From Dactylorhiza incarnata (lineage: Eukaryota; Streptophyta; Magnoliopsida; Asparagales; Orchidaceae), in NCBI GenBank assembly GCA_033032865.1, contig JAWHQI010000099.1, positions 2,117,001 through 2,181,000 on the forward strand: a DNA stretch of 64,000 bases, written 5' to 3'. Of this stretch, positions 1 to 9,730 are shown in pieces. The position numbers and the translations under genes are program-made. The notes below the pieces were generated by a model. That model saw only the letters and a list, made by a program, of their open reading frames with translations, had not been told where the DNA came from and ran no database searches. Position 1 is the first letter of the stretch. Each line of letters opens with the position of its first letter.

Positions 1-1324
1 CGTTAACTTTGGAAAGCGTGATATATGACCTAAACTTATTAAAAGGGAAAACGATTGCTAGAAGTTCCTTCTCGGTCGTGGTGTAGTTTGCTTGTGCCGA
101 CGTGAGTGTTTTGCTCGCATAATAGATCAAGTGAAAATACTTACTCACCCGTTGGCCTAAAATGGCACCAACGCAATATCACTCGCGTCGCACATGATTT
201 CAAAAGGGAGCGACCAATCTGGGGCGACTAGAATCGGGGAGTTTATAAGTTTCTCTTTGATAAGTTGAAAGGCTAAATGGCATTCATCGTTAAAAAGAAA
301 AGATGATTCTTTCTCGAGAAGATGGGTTAACGACTTTGTGATTTTGGAAAATTTTTGTATAAAACGCCGATAGAACCCCGCGTGGCCTAGGAAACTTCTA
401 ATAGCTTTTACATTTGTTGGAGGGGGGAGTTTTTCAATTACTTCGATCTTGGCCCTATCGATCTCGATCCCCTTGCCCGAAATTTTATGGCCAAAGACTA
501 ATCCTTATTTGACCATAAAATGACATTTCTCCCAATTAAGCGCTAAATTTGTTTCCTCACATCGCTGCAACACGCGCTCGAGATTTTTAAACAGTTTTTA
601 AATGAGTTTCCGTACACGGAGAAGTCGTCCATAAACACTTCCATCACCTCCTCTACTAACTCGTCAAATATTGCCAGCATACATCTTTGGAATGTAGCTG
701 GCGCATTACAAATACCGAATGGCATCCTTCGATAAGCGAAGGTGCCAAAGGGACAAGTAAAAGTGGTTTTCTCTTGATCGTCGGGCGAAATCGGGATTTG
801 GAAATATCCTGACAAACCATCGAGAAAACAGTAGTAGGAGTGACCCGAAAGGCGCTCTAAAATTTGGTCGATAAATGGTAGAGGGAAGTGATCCTTACGG
901 GTGGCATCATTTAGTTTCCGATAGTCGATGCACATCCGCCAACCCGTAACAGTACGGGTTGGGATCAATTCATTATTATCGTTTGCAACTACCGTGACGC
1001 CACCTTTCTTTGGCACGACTTGTACTGGGCTAACATAAGTACTGTCCCCTATCGGGTAGATGATTCCCGCGTCCAGAAGTTTTATAACTTCGGCCTTAAC
1101 GACTTCTTTCATGTTCGGGTTTAGTCATCATTGAGGCTGGACTGAGTTGCGGGAATTTTCTTCAAGAAAGATTTTATGAGTGCAGAAAGAAGGGTTTATA
1201 CCCTTAATATCCGATATTTGCCACGCAATTGCGTGGCGGTGCTTTCTTAAGACTATAGTCAACTCAGAAATTTCTGAGTTGCTAAGATCGGATGAAACGA
1301 TGACGGGTAGCTTAGCCTATTTTT
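1..1324 (-). pseudogene. Athila-1 pol: reverse transcriptase and RNase H (broken, partial)
   Basis: Reverse transcriptase would copy element RNA into DNA in the virus-like particle. The palm is readable at 1112-590: the YRKLNDATRKDHFPLPFID block, then MPFGICNAPATFQRCM, then FMDDFSVYG with the catalytic DD. RNase H follows toward position 1, with YYASKTLTSAQANYTTTEKE readable at about 150-50. Breaks: two adjacent TGA codons just upstream of LNPN (about 1120-1128) where the lineage has Arg-Arg, a frameshift near 590, a TAA near 508 after MVK, and further stops at 130-180. The TGA codons look like deaminated CGA. The gene continues left of the window. The family is certain; activity is excluded by the breaks. 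Confidence 0.92.
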
Positions 1325-2482
1325 CTAAAAACAAATATTTAAGGTGAGGGGGAGTTGTTTTAACTCTAATACGGGTGGTTCTTCATAAGAAGTCTTAATT
1401 TTTAATTTTTCTAAAAGTAATGGTTCGGGTGGTGTCGGGTGAGAAACTTCTTCTTCAACATAAAAGAGCTCTACGGGCTCGGAATCACTACTTGCCGATG
1501 AAACTAACTCGAGGGATGAATCGAACTCACAACACTCTTCCAAGTAAAAACATGAATCGTCGTTTTCTAATGTGTTCCACATCGAGGAATTTATGCCGAA
1601 AGTAACTTCATCGTCTCCAACCCGTAGGAGGAGTTTTCCGTTACTTACGTCTATAATAGTGCGGGAGGTGGCAAGGAAGGGGCGGCCGAGTATGAGGGGT
1701 ACTTCGGCATCCTCTTCGATGTCAAGAATGACAAAATTCACCGGGAAGATGAATTTGTCAACCTTGACGAGCACGTCCTCCACTATTCCTATCGGATATT
1801 TTAAAGAACGATCCGCTAATTGAATACTCATTCGAGTGGGCCTTGGATTTCCTAGACCTAGCTTTTTGAACAATGAAAATGGCATAAGGTTGATGCTTGC
1901 TCCAAGATCCGCTAAGGCGTGTTTTACTAACAAATTAACAAATAGACATGGGATGGAAAACCGTCCCGGGTCATTTGCTTTTTTAGGCAATTTGTTGAGT
2001 ACAACTGCGGAGCATTCTGCGTTTAATGAAATATGCGAAATATCTTCTAACTTTTTCTTATTCGAGAGCAACTCCTTAAGATATTTCGCATATTTAGGCA
2101 TTTGAGAGATAGTCTCGCAGAAAGGTACATTAATATGGATTTGTTTTAAAACATCTAAAATTTTTTTATAATTTTTTTCGGCGCACTCATTTTTAAATTT
2201 AGATGGATACGGAATATTAGAAGTAGGAGCGCGCGGATTTAAAATAGAAGCGTGCGGAGCTGAAAGAGAAGCGTGCGGAGCTACCGTAGCGGGCAAATTC
2301 GAAGATAAATTAAATGTGGGAGGAAGAGGAGAGGAAATTACCTTGGGTTCGTCCTGTTTTGAAACCACCTCCTTCCCGCTTCGAAGTGTAATCGCGTGCG
2401 CGCTCTCCTTTGGATTTTGCTCTGTATTCCTCGGTAGTGCTCCTTGTTGACGCTCAGAAATCATCTTTGCGAGCTGGCCCAC
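1325..2482 (-). pseudogene. Athila-1 gag C-terminus and aspartic protease
   Basis: An open stretch of 385 codons. The N-terminal part (MISERQQG, then HAITLRSGKE) is the conserved end of Athila gag. The middle is the retropepsin-like protease: HALADLGASINLMPFSLFKK holds the catalytic Asp in the form DLG that is usual for Athila, and VPLILGRPFLATS is the flap-distal block with the conserved ILGRPFL. It would process the gag-pol polyprotein inside the particle. The frame ends at 1325, but related sequence continues on the same strand to the RT, with SEISELTIVLRKHRHAIAWQ readable at about 1280-1210. It is part of one interrupted polyprotein rather than a separate gene. Confidence 0.9.
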
Positions 2483-3802
2483 TTGATTCTCTAAATTTTT
2501 TATTGACCCGGTAAGGTTCCGGATGTTCGTTTAATTTGTAGCAACATATTTTGCAAAAACCTCTTCAAGCGAAGAGAGTTTTTTGCTATTGCGGTGGAAA
2601 ACCGGGTGGATTAAAATTTTGAGAAATCAAATTTGGAGGCGGAGTTAAGTTAAGAAGTTGATTGGGGGGAGGTTGATTTAAATTCATAGGACGCTGAGCA
2701 TTTCTTGGTTGCTCCACGAGAAATTCGGATGATTCCTATAACCCACATTATATGTATTGTTATACAGAGCGGTGTTGGGGTTATAGGAAGGTCGAGGCGG
2801 ATTTCCCATGTAGTCAACCTGTTCTTCAATTAAAACGTTATTAGCCCAAGGAGGAGTGGCGGAGGAAGCAGACATCTCCGCCACTTGCTTTGTTAAGCGC
2901 TCAACTTATAAAGCCAAATTTGCGTTGGCGTCTAAGTCAAAAATTCCGGCCGGCTTATTAGGCCGCGCTCGGTGCATGTTCCATTGGTACGTATTTGTGG
3001 CCATCTCTTCAAAAAGCTCTTGAGCGGCGACCAGGGTTTTGTTATTTAATGTCCCCCCGGCGGCCGCATCAATCATTTGCCTCGTTTGGAGATTTAAGCC
3101 ATTATATAATATTTGCACTTGTTGCCAAGTGGCAAGTGCGTGGTGAGGGCATCGACGCAAAAGCTCCTTGAAGCGCTCCCATGTGTCATAGAGAGTCTCC
3201 GTGTCGATTTGCATGAATGACGCAATATCCGTGCGCAATTTAGCGGTTTTTGAAGGCGGGAAATATTTATTTAGAAATTTTTCCACCATTTCGGCCCATG
3301 TAGTGATGGATCCCCTAGGTAGGGAGCCCATCCACTGCTTGGCCTTGGACCGCAAAGAAAAAGGAAAAAGATGTAATCAAATGGCGTCATCGGTGATGCC
3401 ATTGATCTTAAAAGTGTCGCAAATTTCAAGAAAGTAAGAAATATGCGAATTTGGATCCTCGTCCGGTTGACCATCGAAGGTCACCGATTGTTGCACCATT
3501 TGTATGATGCTGGACTTGATCTCAAAATTATTGTTCTCCATCGTGGGGCGAACAATACTCGACTGTGTGCCTTCCGAATTCGGCCGTGCATAATAGGACA
3601 TGGTCCGTTGCGCGTCCTCATTAGGATTTGGCTCGTTAAGATTAGGAGGATTAAGATTATGATCCATATTCACCGTGTTAGTGTCCCCGATCGACTCTTC
3701 GGATTCTACTTGATTTTCCTGATCACGAGAACGACGGTGCCTCAAAAAGGTTCGCTCGATCTCCGGATCAAAAGGAATAATCGAAGTGCTACCTCGGGTC
3801 AT
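2483..3802 (-). pseudogene. Athila-1 gag (capsid region, broken)
   Basis: The start at 3802 (MTRGSTSIIPFDPEIERT) matches the usual Athila gag beginning and lies about 135 bases after the primer binding site. The capsid core is readable at 3355-2906: AKQWMGSLP, then WAEMVEKFLNKYFPPSKTAKL, then LRRCPHHALATWQQVQ. Gag would form the particle and package RNA. Breaks: TGA near 3377 (after DDAI, where Arg is usual), TAA near 2908 (after ANLAL, where Gln is usual), a one-base loss in an A run near 2700, and TAA near 2531. I see no zinc knuckle. The breaks are mostly C-to-T changes, as expected for a methylated old copy. Confidence 0.9.
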
Positions 3803-3937
3803 ACACTAAAAAGAGAAGAAAGGAAGAGAAAAAAAACTAATTTTTTTTTCTTTTTGAAATTTAGAAAAAGCAAAATAAAATAAAAAGAAGCATGATAAAA
3901 TTAATAGCTATCCTCTTTTCAAAATATCTACGCAAAG

Positions 3938-3955
3938 TCCCCGGCAACGGCGCCA
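3938..3955 (-). other. Primer binding site of Athila-1 (tRNA-Asp)
   Basis: On the plus strand this reads TCCCCGGCAACGGCGCCA, the 3' end of plant tRNA-Asp with CCA. The minus strand is therefore the primer site. It lies six bases from the LTR end, the normal Athila spacing. It is not a tRNA gene, because no cloverleaf precedes it. Confidence 0.93.
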
Positions 3956-3961
3956 AAAACT

Positions 3962-5297
3962 TGATATAGATTTTCTGTGTTTTGAAATTAAATGAAGGTT
4001 TGAAGATTTTCTCCAAAACTATATCCGATTAAGGCAAATGTACCTTATCGTCTATAGTATAGGATATTTAGGAATATCAAGGTCGTATTCCACGGGGTTC
4101 GTTGATTACTTCTACTTCGAGGAAAGTCACCATTATCTTATTGACGAAAATTTGAGGTTTGTTTTGCTTAACTAAAAAAAAGACAATATGCAAGCTAAAT
4201 GAAAAGATTAAACGTTGCATGAAAGGAAAGAAAGGTTACCATTGCATGAAAGGAAAGAAATTTTACCATTGCATGAAAGAGAAATTGCTAAAGAGAAAGA
4301 GAACATGAAAGAGAGCAAACTTAAATTTTATTGAAAACCAAAACTATTACAAGCTTAAAGAGAGATTACAAAGCTAGGAAATAAAAGTTACAAACTTTAA
4401 TTAACTAGTGCATGAAAGAAATAAAACTAGTACAATACATGAAAAAGAGAACATGAAAGCTTAAGGAAAAACATGAACATGAACATGAAAAGCTCACTAA
4501 CAGCTCTAGCAGCACCTCCCCCACTCCAAAATTCTGAACACTGGACTCAAGGAGAACCTCTGAATTTATAGCAGAAATTTTCAAGTTACACGCCCTCGGT
4601 CACGGGCGTGACCTAAGGCTTGTAAACATTGCTGACAGTGGATCTGACAGTGGCGTGGACTTTGCGTGTCGGCGGGAGAAATTCAGACATTACACGCCCG
4701 TGTAACTTTGGTCACGGGCGTGACTTTGGACGGCTTCATTAAATGCAGCGTGGGCTGGATTGCGGCGGCGACGTGCAGGGATCATGTTGGAAAGTCACGG
4801 GCGTGACATTCGGGTCACGGGCGTGACATGTCGGGTCACGGGCGTGTACCTGGGAGGCTTCAATTAATGCAGTGTGGGCTGGAATTCGGTGCGGCAGAAA
4901 GTGTTCGTCGAACGAAGCTCAGACTTCATCGAACGCAGGGGCAAAGCTTTCGTCGAACGCAGGGGCAATGCTTTTGGCGAACTCAGCTCAGGCTTCGTCG
5001 AATGCAGGAGCATAGCTTTTTTCGTCGAACGGAGTTCCACTTTCGTCGAACTCGAGCTCCACTTTCGTCGAACGCATATATTTTGGTTACACGTCATTGG
5101 TCACGGGCGTGACTGAGGGCGTGACTTGTAATTTTCTCCAATTTTCCCCAAAATTCTGCAAAAATAAAATTAAACTATATTTAGAACAGAAATTATAAAA
5201 GAAGTGATTTTAAACTAAAATATAAATAATATTTGAAATTTTGAATTAAAACTAAACTAAATACTATAATTAAAATACGCATAAATACTACTCATCA
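3962..5297 (-). repeat. Athila-1 5' LTR
   Basis: About 1336 bp with TG...CA ends (TGATATAG at the low end, ACTCATCA at the high end). The U5-side motif with repeated TATAGTATAGGATA and GGTCGTATTCCACGGGG at about 4050-4100 is typical of Athila LTR ends. A three-unit repeat of about 31 bp (ttaccattgcatgaaagg) lies at 4205-4285. The U3 half carries the palindrome arrays described separately. No coding gene is present. Confidence 0.9.
4562..5130 (-). promoter_or_regulatory. Athila-1 U3: palindrome arrays and TATA box
   Basis: Two kinds of short palindrome fill this stretch. GTCACGGGCGTGAC and partial forms recur at about 4590-4860 and 5085-5130. TTCGTCGAACG and one-base variants recur about eight times at 4890-5080, roughly every 20 bases. 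On the minus strand the array precedes GCTATAAATTC (4562-4572), a good TATA box. I infer an enhancer-like U3 upstream of the element's promoter. Confidence 0.7.
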
Positions 5298-5580
5298 ACG
5301 CCCCCGTTGCCGAAGTTGCCTACTTGCGATCTGGCCCTGGAGCTTGCTAATACAGATCTCACCCCGACGAGCAATGCCCTAGCCTCGCTGCGACCCCTAC
5401 AATGCAAGGCCCTGACAAAGATCTCCCGTGAGTGGGTTCGGGGAAGTCCTAACTGGTACTCCCCATGTCCAACCTTTTCGGTGGGATGTCGAGTCCACCC
5501 CCCAACCATCGCCACGAGCCCTCTCCCCATCACAAGGGGAAGGGTATTGAGACATCGCATGGTAAGTGAATGCACACACC
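5298..5580. other. Unidentified GC-rich flank between Athila-1 and element C
   Basis: This 283-bp piece is clearly richer in GC than its neighbours and is open in more than one frame on both strands. I recognise no domain. It is the sequence into which element C inserted (flank acacc at 5576-5580) and next to which Athila-1 inserted. It may be a fragment of another element or of host DNA; nothing in it decides between these. Confidence 0.4.
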
Positions 5581-5874
5581 TATTGGGAATAGTGCCCAAC
5601 AATTTTCCTAATTTAAAGAAGCGCTCTGGTCAATGATAACAATACTATGCATTTGATGGTTTGCTTAGTTTACATTTGCAGAGATTAAATCATATGTTCA
5701 GTTCTTCTCCAATCTCACTAAGTCTAAAATCGTCGAGAAGGACTGGACATATCATCAAATAAACACTCAAACATCGTTGAGATGATACTCAGAGTTAAGA
5801 AGAAGGTTCATATCAGCTATCGTCGAGATAACATGGACAATTCGACGATATCGTTGTGACATCAAAGTACACAC
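5581..5874 (+). repeat. Element C 5' LTR, first part
   Basis: Starts TATTGGGAATAGTGCCCAACA, against TGTTGGGAACAGTGCCCAACA in the 3' LTR at 34683, so the terminal TG is mutated to TA. It is collinear with 34683-34977 until element A interrupts it. CpG palindromes of the type ATCGTCGAGA begin here. Confidence 0.9.
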
Positions 5875-6592
5875 TGTAAAGAAACAGGGAGTGCCGAGAC
5901 GAGATATTCGAAAGAAAATAATTCACAATGAAAACAGATCAATCACAGAAGACACACGGATTTTCAGAGGTTCACCCCAATCCGGGCTACGTCCCCTCTC
6001 CCCTTCCTCTTCTCCTTGTTCTATTCACCAAATCGGATTACAACTTACAAGGTTACAAGGATCAAGAAACCGATCCTACCTCACTCAACCCTCTTCAGAC
6101 AAGAACAGAGGAACCGCCGCCAGAAACATTCTTCCACTCACTTTTATGCGTTTCTGTCTTCTTCTTCTTCTTAACCCTAAACCAGGGTTATGCACCCTTT
6201 AAATAGGGCACCGAACCAGGCTCAGAACAAACAACCGCTGAGATGGACCAAGTAAAACCGCTGAGACGGTATGTAAACTTCGTTCGTCGAACACCGGGCC
6301 TCGTTCGACGAACACCTCATCTGTTCGACGAACCTCCGTTCGATGAACCGCTGAGAAGATTCAACAACAGCATCCGCGGAGATGGCATGTACACCAGGCT
6401 TCGATCGTCGAACGTAGGCTTCTTCCATTCGACGAACCCGCTGAGATGGGAGTAATCAAAGACCCATTCGTCAAACGCAGGCGGAGTTCGACGAACTCTT
6501 CTCCGTTCGTCGAACGCCGTTCGACGAACACTTCTCCGTTCGTCGAACGTCGTTCGACGAACACTAACCAGAAGTGTTCCCCAACTCCAACA
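5875..6592 (-). repeat. Element A 3' LTR
   Basis: 718 bp, TGTAAAG...CTCCAACA on the plus strand. It holds the CGTTCGACGAAC array at about 6270-6560 and, downstream on the minus strand, the TATA-like CCCTATTTAAAGGG (6195-6208). Confidence 0.92.
6195..6565 (-). promoter_or_regulatory. Element A 3' LTR: CGTTCGACGAAC array and TATA-like box
   Basis: At least ten copies of CGTTCGACGAAC or its complement GTTCGTCGAACG, including head-to-head pairs at 6500-6565. They are followed in the transcription direction by CCCTATTTAAAGGG. The second LTR repeats the layout at 22600-22970. I infer promoter and enhancer function. Confidence 0.65.
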
Positions 6593-6605
6593 TTCTCCCA
6601 CTTGG
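6593..6605 (-). other. Element A polypurine tract
   Basis: Minus strand CCAAGTGGGAGAA directly abuts the LTR start TGTTGGAG. It would prime plus-strand DNA synthesis. Confidence 0.85.
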
Positions 6606-8079
6606 TTAACATCTTCCTCCGATGAGAGCTGCTCCTCCAACCTTCCTCTTCAACCCTACGGCCGTTGCACACCACTGAAATTTGGCAACAGGAACCGCCT
6701 TGGTAAGAAAATCAGAGCTGTTCTCCATCGTGTCCACATTCTCCAGTTGAACTACCTTCGTCTCCACCCTCTCCCGGATGAAATGATACTGGATGTCAAT
6801 GTGTTTGGTTCGTGCGTGGAAGGATGGATTCTTGGCTAGCTGAATAGCCCCTTGGCTGTCACACCACAGCTTCACTGGCCCCTGCTCAAACCCGAGCTCC
6901 AAACATAGCCTCCTCAGCCATATGGACTCCTTGCTCGCATGAGTAATAGCCATATACTCTACTTCTGTCGATGAGAGTGCCACCACGCATTGCCTTCGAC
7001 TCATCCAACTGATTGCACCTCCAAACAGTGTGAACACGTACCCACTGGTGGATCTCCTGCTATCCAGATCACCTTCCCAATCCGAGTCCACGTGCCCAAC
7101 CACGTCTAGGACTCCTCCTTCACCAGCCCCTTCAAAATAGAGGGAGTAATTCGAAGTTCCTCGGAGATACCTGAACACACGCTTCACAGCGTTCCAACGT
7201 TCCTTTCTTGGTGTAGCCATATACCGGCTCAACACTCCCACTGCTTGAGCAATGTCAGGGCGATTGCAGACCATGGCGTACATCAAGCTTCCCGCAGCAC
7301 TAGCATAAGGGACCTTCGCCATGTCCTCGACCTCATCTTGTGTCTTCGGGCTCAACTCTGTAGATAACTTGCACCCAACTGGCATTGGTGCTCCCACTGG
7401 CTTGCAGTCCGTCATATTGAACTTCTTCAACATCTCCTCAACGTACCTAAGCTGCCCCAACCAAAGCTTCTTCTTGCTTCGATCCCTGGAGATCTGCATT
7501 CCCAAGATGACACTTGCTGGCCCCAAATCCTTCATCTCGAATTTGGCTGAGAGCAACTTCTTCACTTGTTGGATCAAACTGACACTATTGCCCACCAGTA
7601 GCATATCATCTACATAAAGTGTCAGGAAGATGAACTGCTCTCCATTTCTCTGGATGTACACACAGTGGTCCAAATTCGATCTTTCAAAACCTAACTCCCG
7701 CATGTAGGTATCGAATTTCTAGTACCACATCCCCGGAGATTGTTTTAGTCCAAACAGGGACTTCTTTAGCCTGCAAACCTGATCCTCCTTGCCCTTGGCT
7801 TCGAATCCTTCCGGCTGCTTCATGTATATCTCCTCCTCCAGATCACCATGAAGAAACGCTGTCTTCACATCCATCTGCTCGATCTCTAAATCATGTGCTG
7901 CCGCAATAGAGAGAATCAGTCTGATCGACGTAATCTTGGCTACCGGTGAGAAGATCTCATCATAATCAACACCTTCAACCTAGGAGAATCTCTTTGCAAC
8001 CAACCTTGCCTTGTATTTCTCCACAGTACTATTACCCTTTACCTTCTGCTTGAAAACCCATTTACTTCCAATGGCCTTC
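6606..8079 (-). pseudogene. Element A pol: reverse transcriptase and RNase H
   Basis: Continuation of A pol left of the nested element B. From 8079 down, the RT reads KAIGSKWVFKQKVKG, then EQMDVKTAFLHGDLEEEIYM, then the catalytic LYVDDMLLVGN (about 7604-7620), which is intact. RNase H follows with STSGYVFTLFGGAISW and HARTKHIDIQYHFIRE, and the frame ends at 6606 right beside the polypurine tract. Besides the insertion of B the breaks are few: a TAG near 7720 after MWY, and a TAG near 7980 (before VEGVDYDE). The 365-codon C-terminal part is fully open, so this copy died recently compared with C. Confidence 0.93.
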
Positions 8080-9551
8080 TGAAAGTGGAGGTCAGATCTT
8101 AAGTTACTCTAGAGGGGGGGGGGGGGGGGGTGGTGAATAGAGTATTAAAACTTTTTGTTTAGTTTTATAGCGGAATTTAAAATACTGAGTAAATATATAT
8201 GTAGTCAGTGAGAGTGAAAGATAGAGACATGAGTAATAAAAAAACACACAGCACAAGCACACAGAAAATAAACAAGCACAGAAGACACAAGGAGCTATAG
8301 TAGTTCCCCAATAAATTTGGGTACGTCTACTCTTCTACCACCCTTGGTAGGAATCCACTAGGAGGGTTGATAAGGTGCCCGGGCACCAAGGGGTTTTTGA
8401 TAAGGTGTCCACACACCAATAAGCTTTTGATAAGGTGCTTAAAAACCACACAGGGATTTTTTGATAAGGTGTCTTGCCACCACTGGGTAAACTTTTTAAG
8501 GGAGTATTAACCCTGTACATGATGAGATAAAAGGTATAGAGTGTTCTTCTCTGTCAATGATCTGAGAGAAGACAAAAGGTGTTGAAGCTGAAAACTCCCC
8601 CTGTCTGATGAGAGTTGATGACAGCTTTGAGGACAGAGCTTTCACAAATAGAAGTCTTTGTAGCTGATTATCTGGAAGAAGTTAATCTTCAGATTTTTGT
8701 TGCTCTTGAAAGACTTTGTTTTACAACAGATCTAAGAGATTGAATCTTGTTCTCAGAATGAAGAGGATGCTTCTTTGCTGAGGAGGAATGCTGGAGAAAA
8801 ATATATTTTCTTCTTCTTCTTCTTAAACTGCTTCTGTTCTGTTTTTCTGAGAAAGAATATTTGATCTCTATTTCTTTTTGATAGCTTGTATTGTTTCAAA
8901 TTCAAATCCTCTGTATATTTAAGGAATATATTTTTCTGACTTAAATCCTTCTTGGAACTAGGTAGCCACCCAAAAACGACTTTGGCAGGTCCTTTCAATT
9001 CCTTTTGTCGAGAAAGATGCCTTGGCATTAAATGTCAACGACTATTCTTCTTCTTGGAATAGAAGGAATATAAGGATATAATAAATAAGAAAGATATCCT
9101 TACGTGGCTGCCTGAATGCGTCCGAGGAGAAATAAATATATCCGTTATTCTGCTGATTTGTGTTCAGAGAACTGACATCCACTGAGAATATAAGTCTGAA
9201 CTTCATAAAGGAATTTGTCGAGTGCTGGCTTAAATTCGTCAACCGCTGCTAGTCATTTGTCGAGCGCTGGCTTATAATTTGTCGACCGCTGCCAGTCATT
9301 TGTCGAGCGCTGGCTTAGAATTTGTCGACCGCTGGAACTGTGAATTTCTTCAGTCTGCTGGAAGCAATTTTGTCGAACGAATCTGGTCATTCGTCGAACA
9401 CCACTCGCCATATGTTGAGCTTGAATTTTCCTAAGTTCTGCTGATCTAATCAGCCTAAAACATGACCCTAAGGCTATACATTGGGGTCAATACAGATCCT
9501 AATCAACATATAGTGATCCTAGCCCAAATCAGTAATAGGGTTGTTCTAACA
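8080..9551 (-). repeat. Element B 3' LTR
   Basis: 1472 bp, TGAAAGTGGAGG...GTTCTAACA. It contains a G homopolymer (about 8113-8131), a run of five TTGATAAGGTG units at 8368-8475, and the TTTGTCGAGCGC / TTCGTCGAAC array at 9215-9400. An ACGT element (GCCACGTAAGG on the minus strand) sits near 9102. Confidence 0.95.
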
Positions 9552-9567
9552 ATCTCCCCCTATTTGG
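9552..9567 (-). other. Element B polypurine tract
   Basis: Minus strand CCAAATAGGGGGAGAT directly precedes the LTR start TGTTAGAACAACCC. The form AATAGGGGGAGAT is typical of SIRE elements. Confidence 0.88.
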
Positions 9568-9730
9568 GTTAGGATACTATTTGACAAATAATTGAATAAA
9601 TACAGCAGAAAGTATAATCAACAGAGCAACAATGAAATGAAATATATCTGATAGATTAAGATAGATCATCAGATAAGAAAAAAAAATGCTCTGACTTTAG
9701 AAACTTTACATTCATAACCAAGCAATTTAT

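Larger units (their letters stand above)
1..5297 (-). mobile_element. Athila-1: Athila-type Ty3/gypsy retrotransposon, 5' half
   Basis: Read on the minus strand, the order is 5' LTR, tRNA-Asp primer binding site, gag, protease, then RT and RNase H running off the left edge of the window. The integrase, any env-like region and the 3' LTR would lie outside. The lineage call rests on the RT motif FMDDFSVYG, the protease motif LADLGASINLMP, a long gag and a tRNA-Asp primer site, all typical of Athila. The coding part has several stops and frameshifts, so this copy is dead. The base block acgcc next to the LTR (5298-5302) would be its target duplication, but the other side is not in the window. 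Confidence 0.93.

Noticed and set aside
1420..2105. Open frames on the plus strand over the Athila-1 protease
   Set aside because: They are shadows of the minus-strand gag-protease frame and show no recognisable domain.
3938..3955. Possible tRNA-Asp gene
   Set aside because: Only the last 18 bases of the tRNA are present, next to an LTR end. It is a primer binding site.
5288..5636. Host gene in the GC-rich flank
   Set aside because: Open frames exist on both strands but no domain, start context or splice structure supports a gene.
8113..8131. G homopolymers at the B LTR ends (also 18301-18314) as G-quadruplex signals
   Set aside because: A single uninterrupted run whose length differs between the LTRs; it could be polymerase slippage or an assembly effect.
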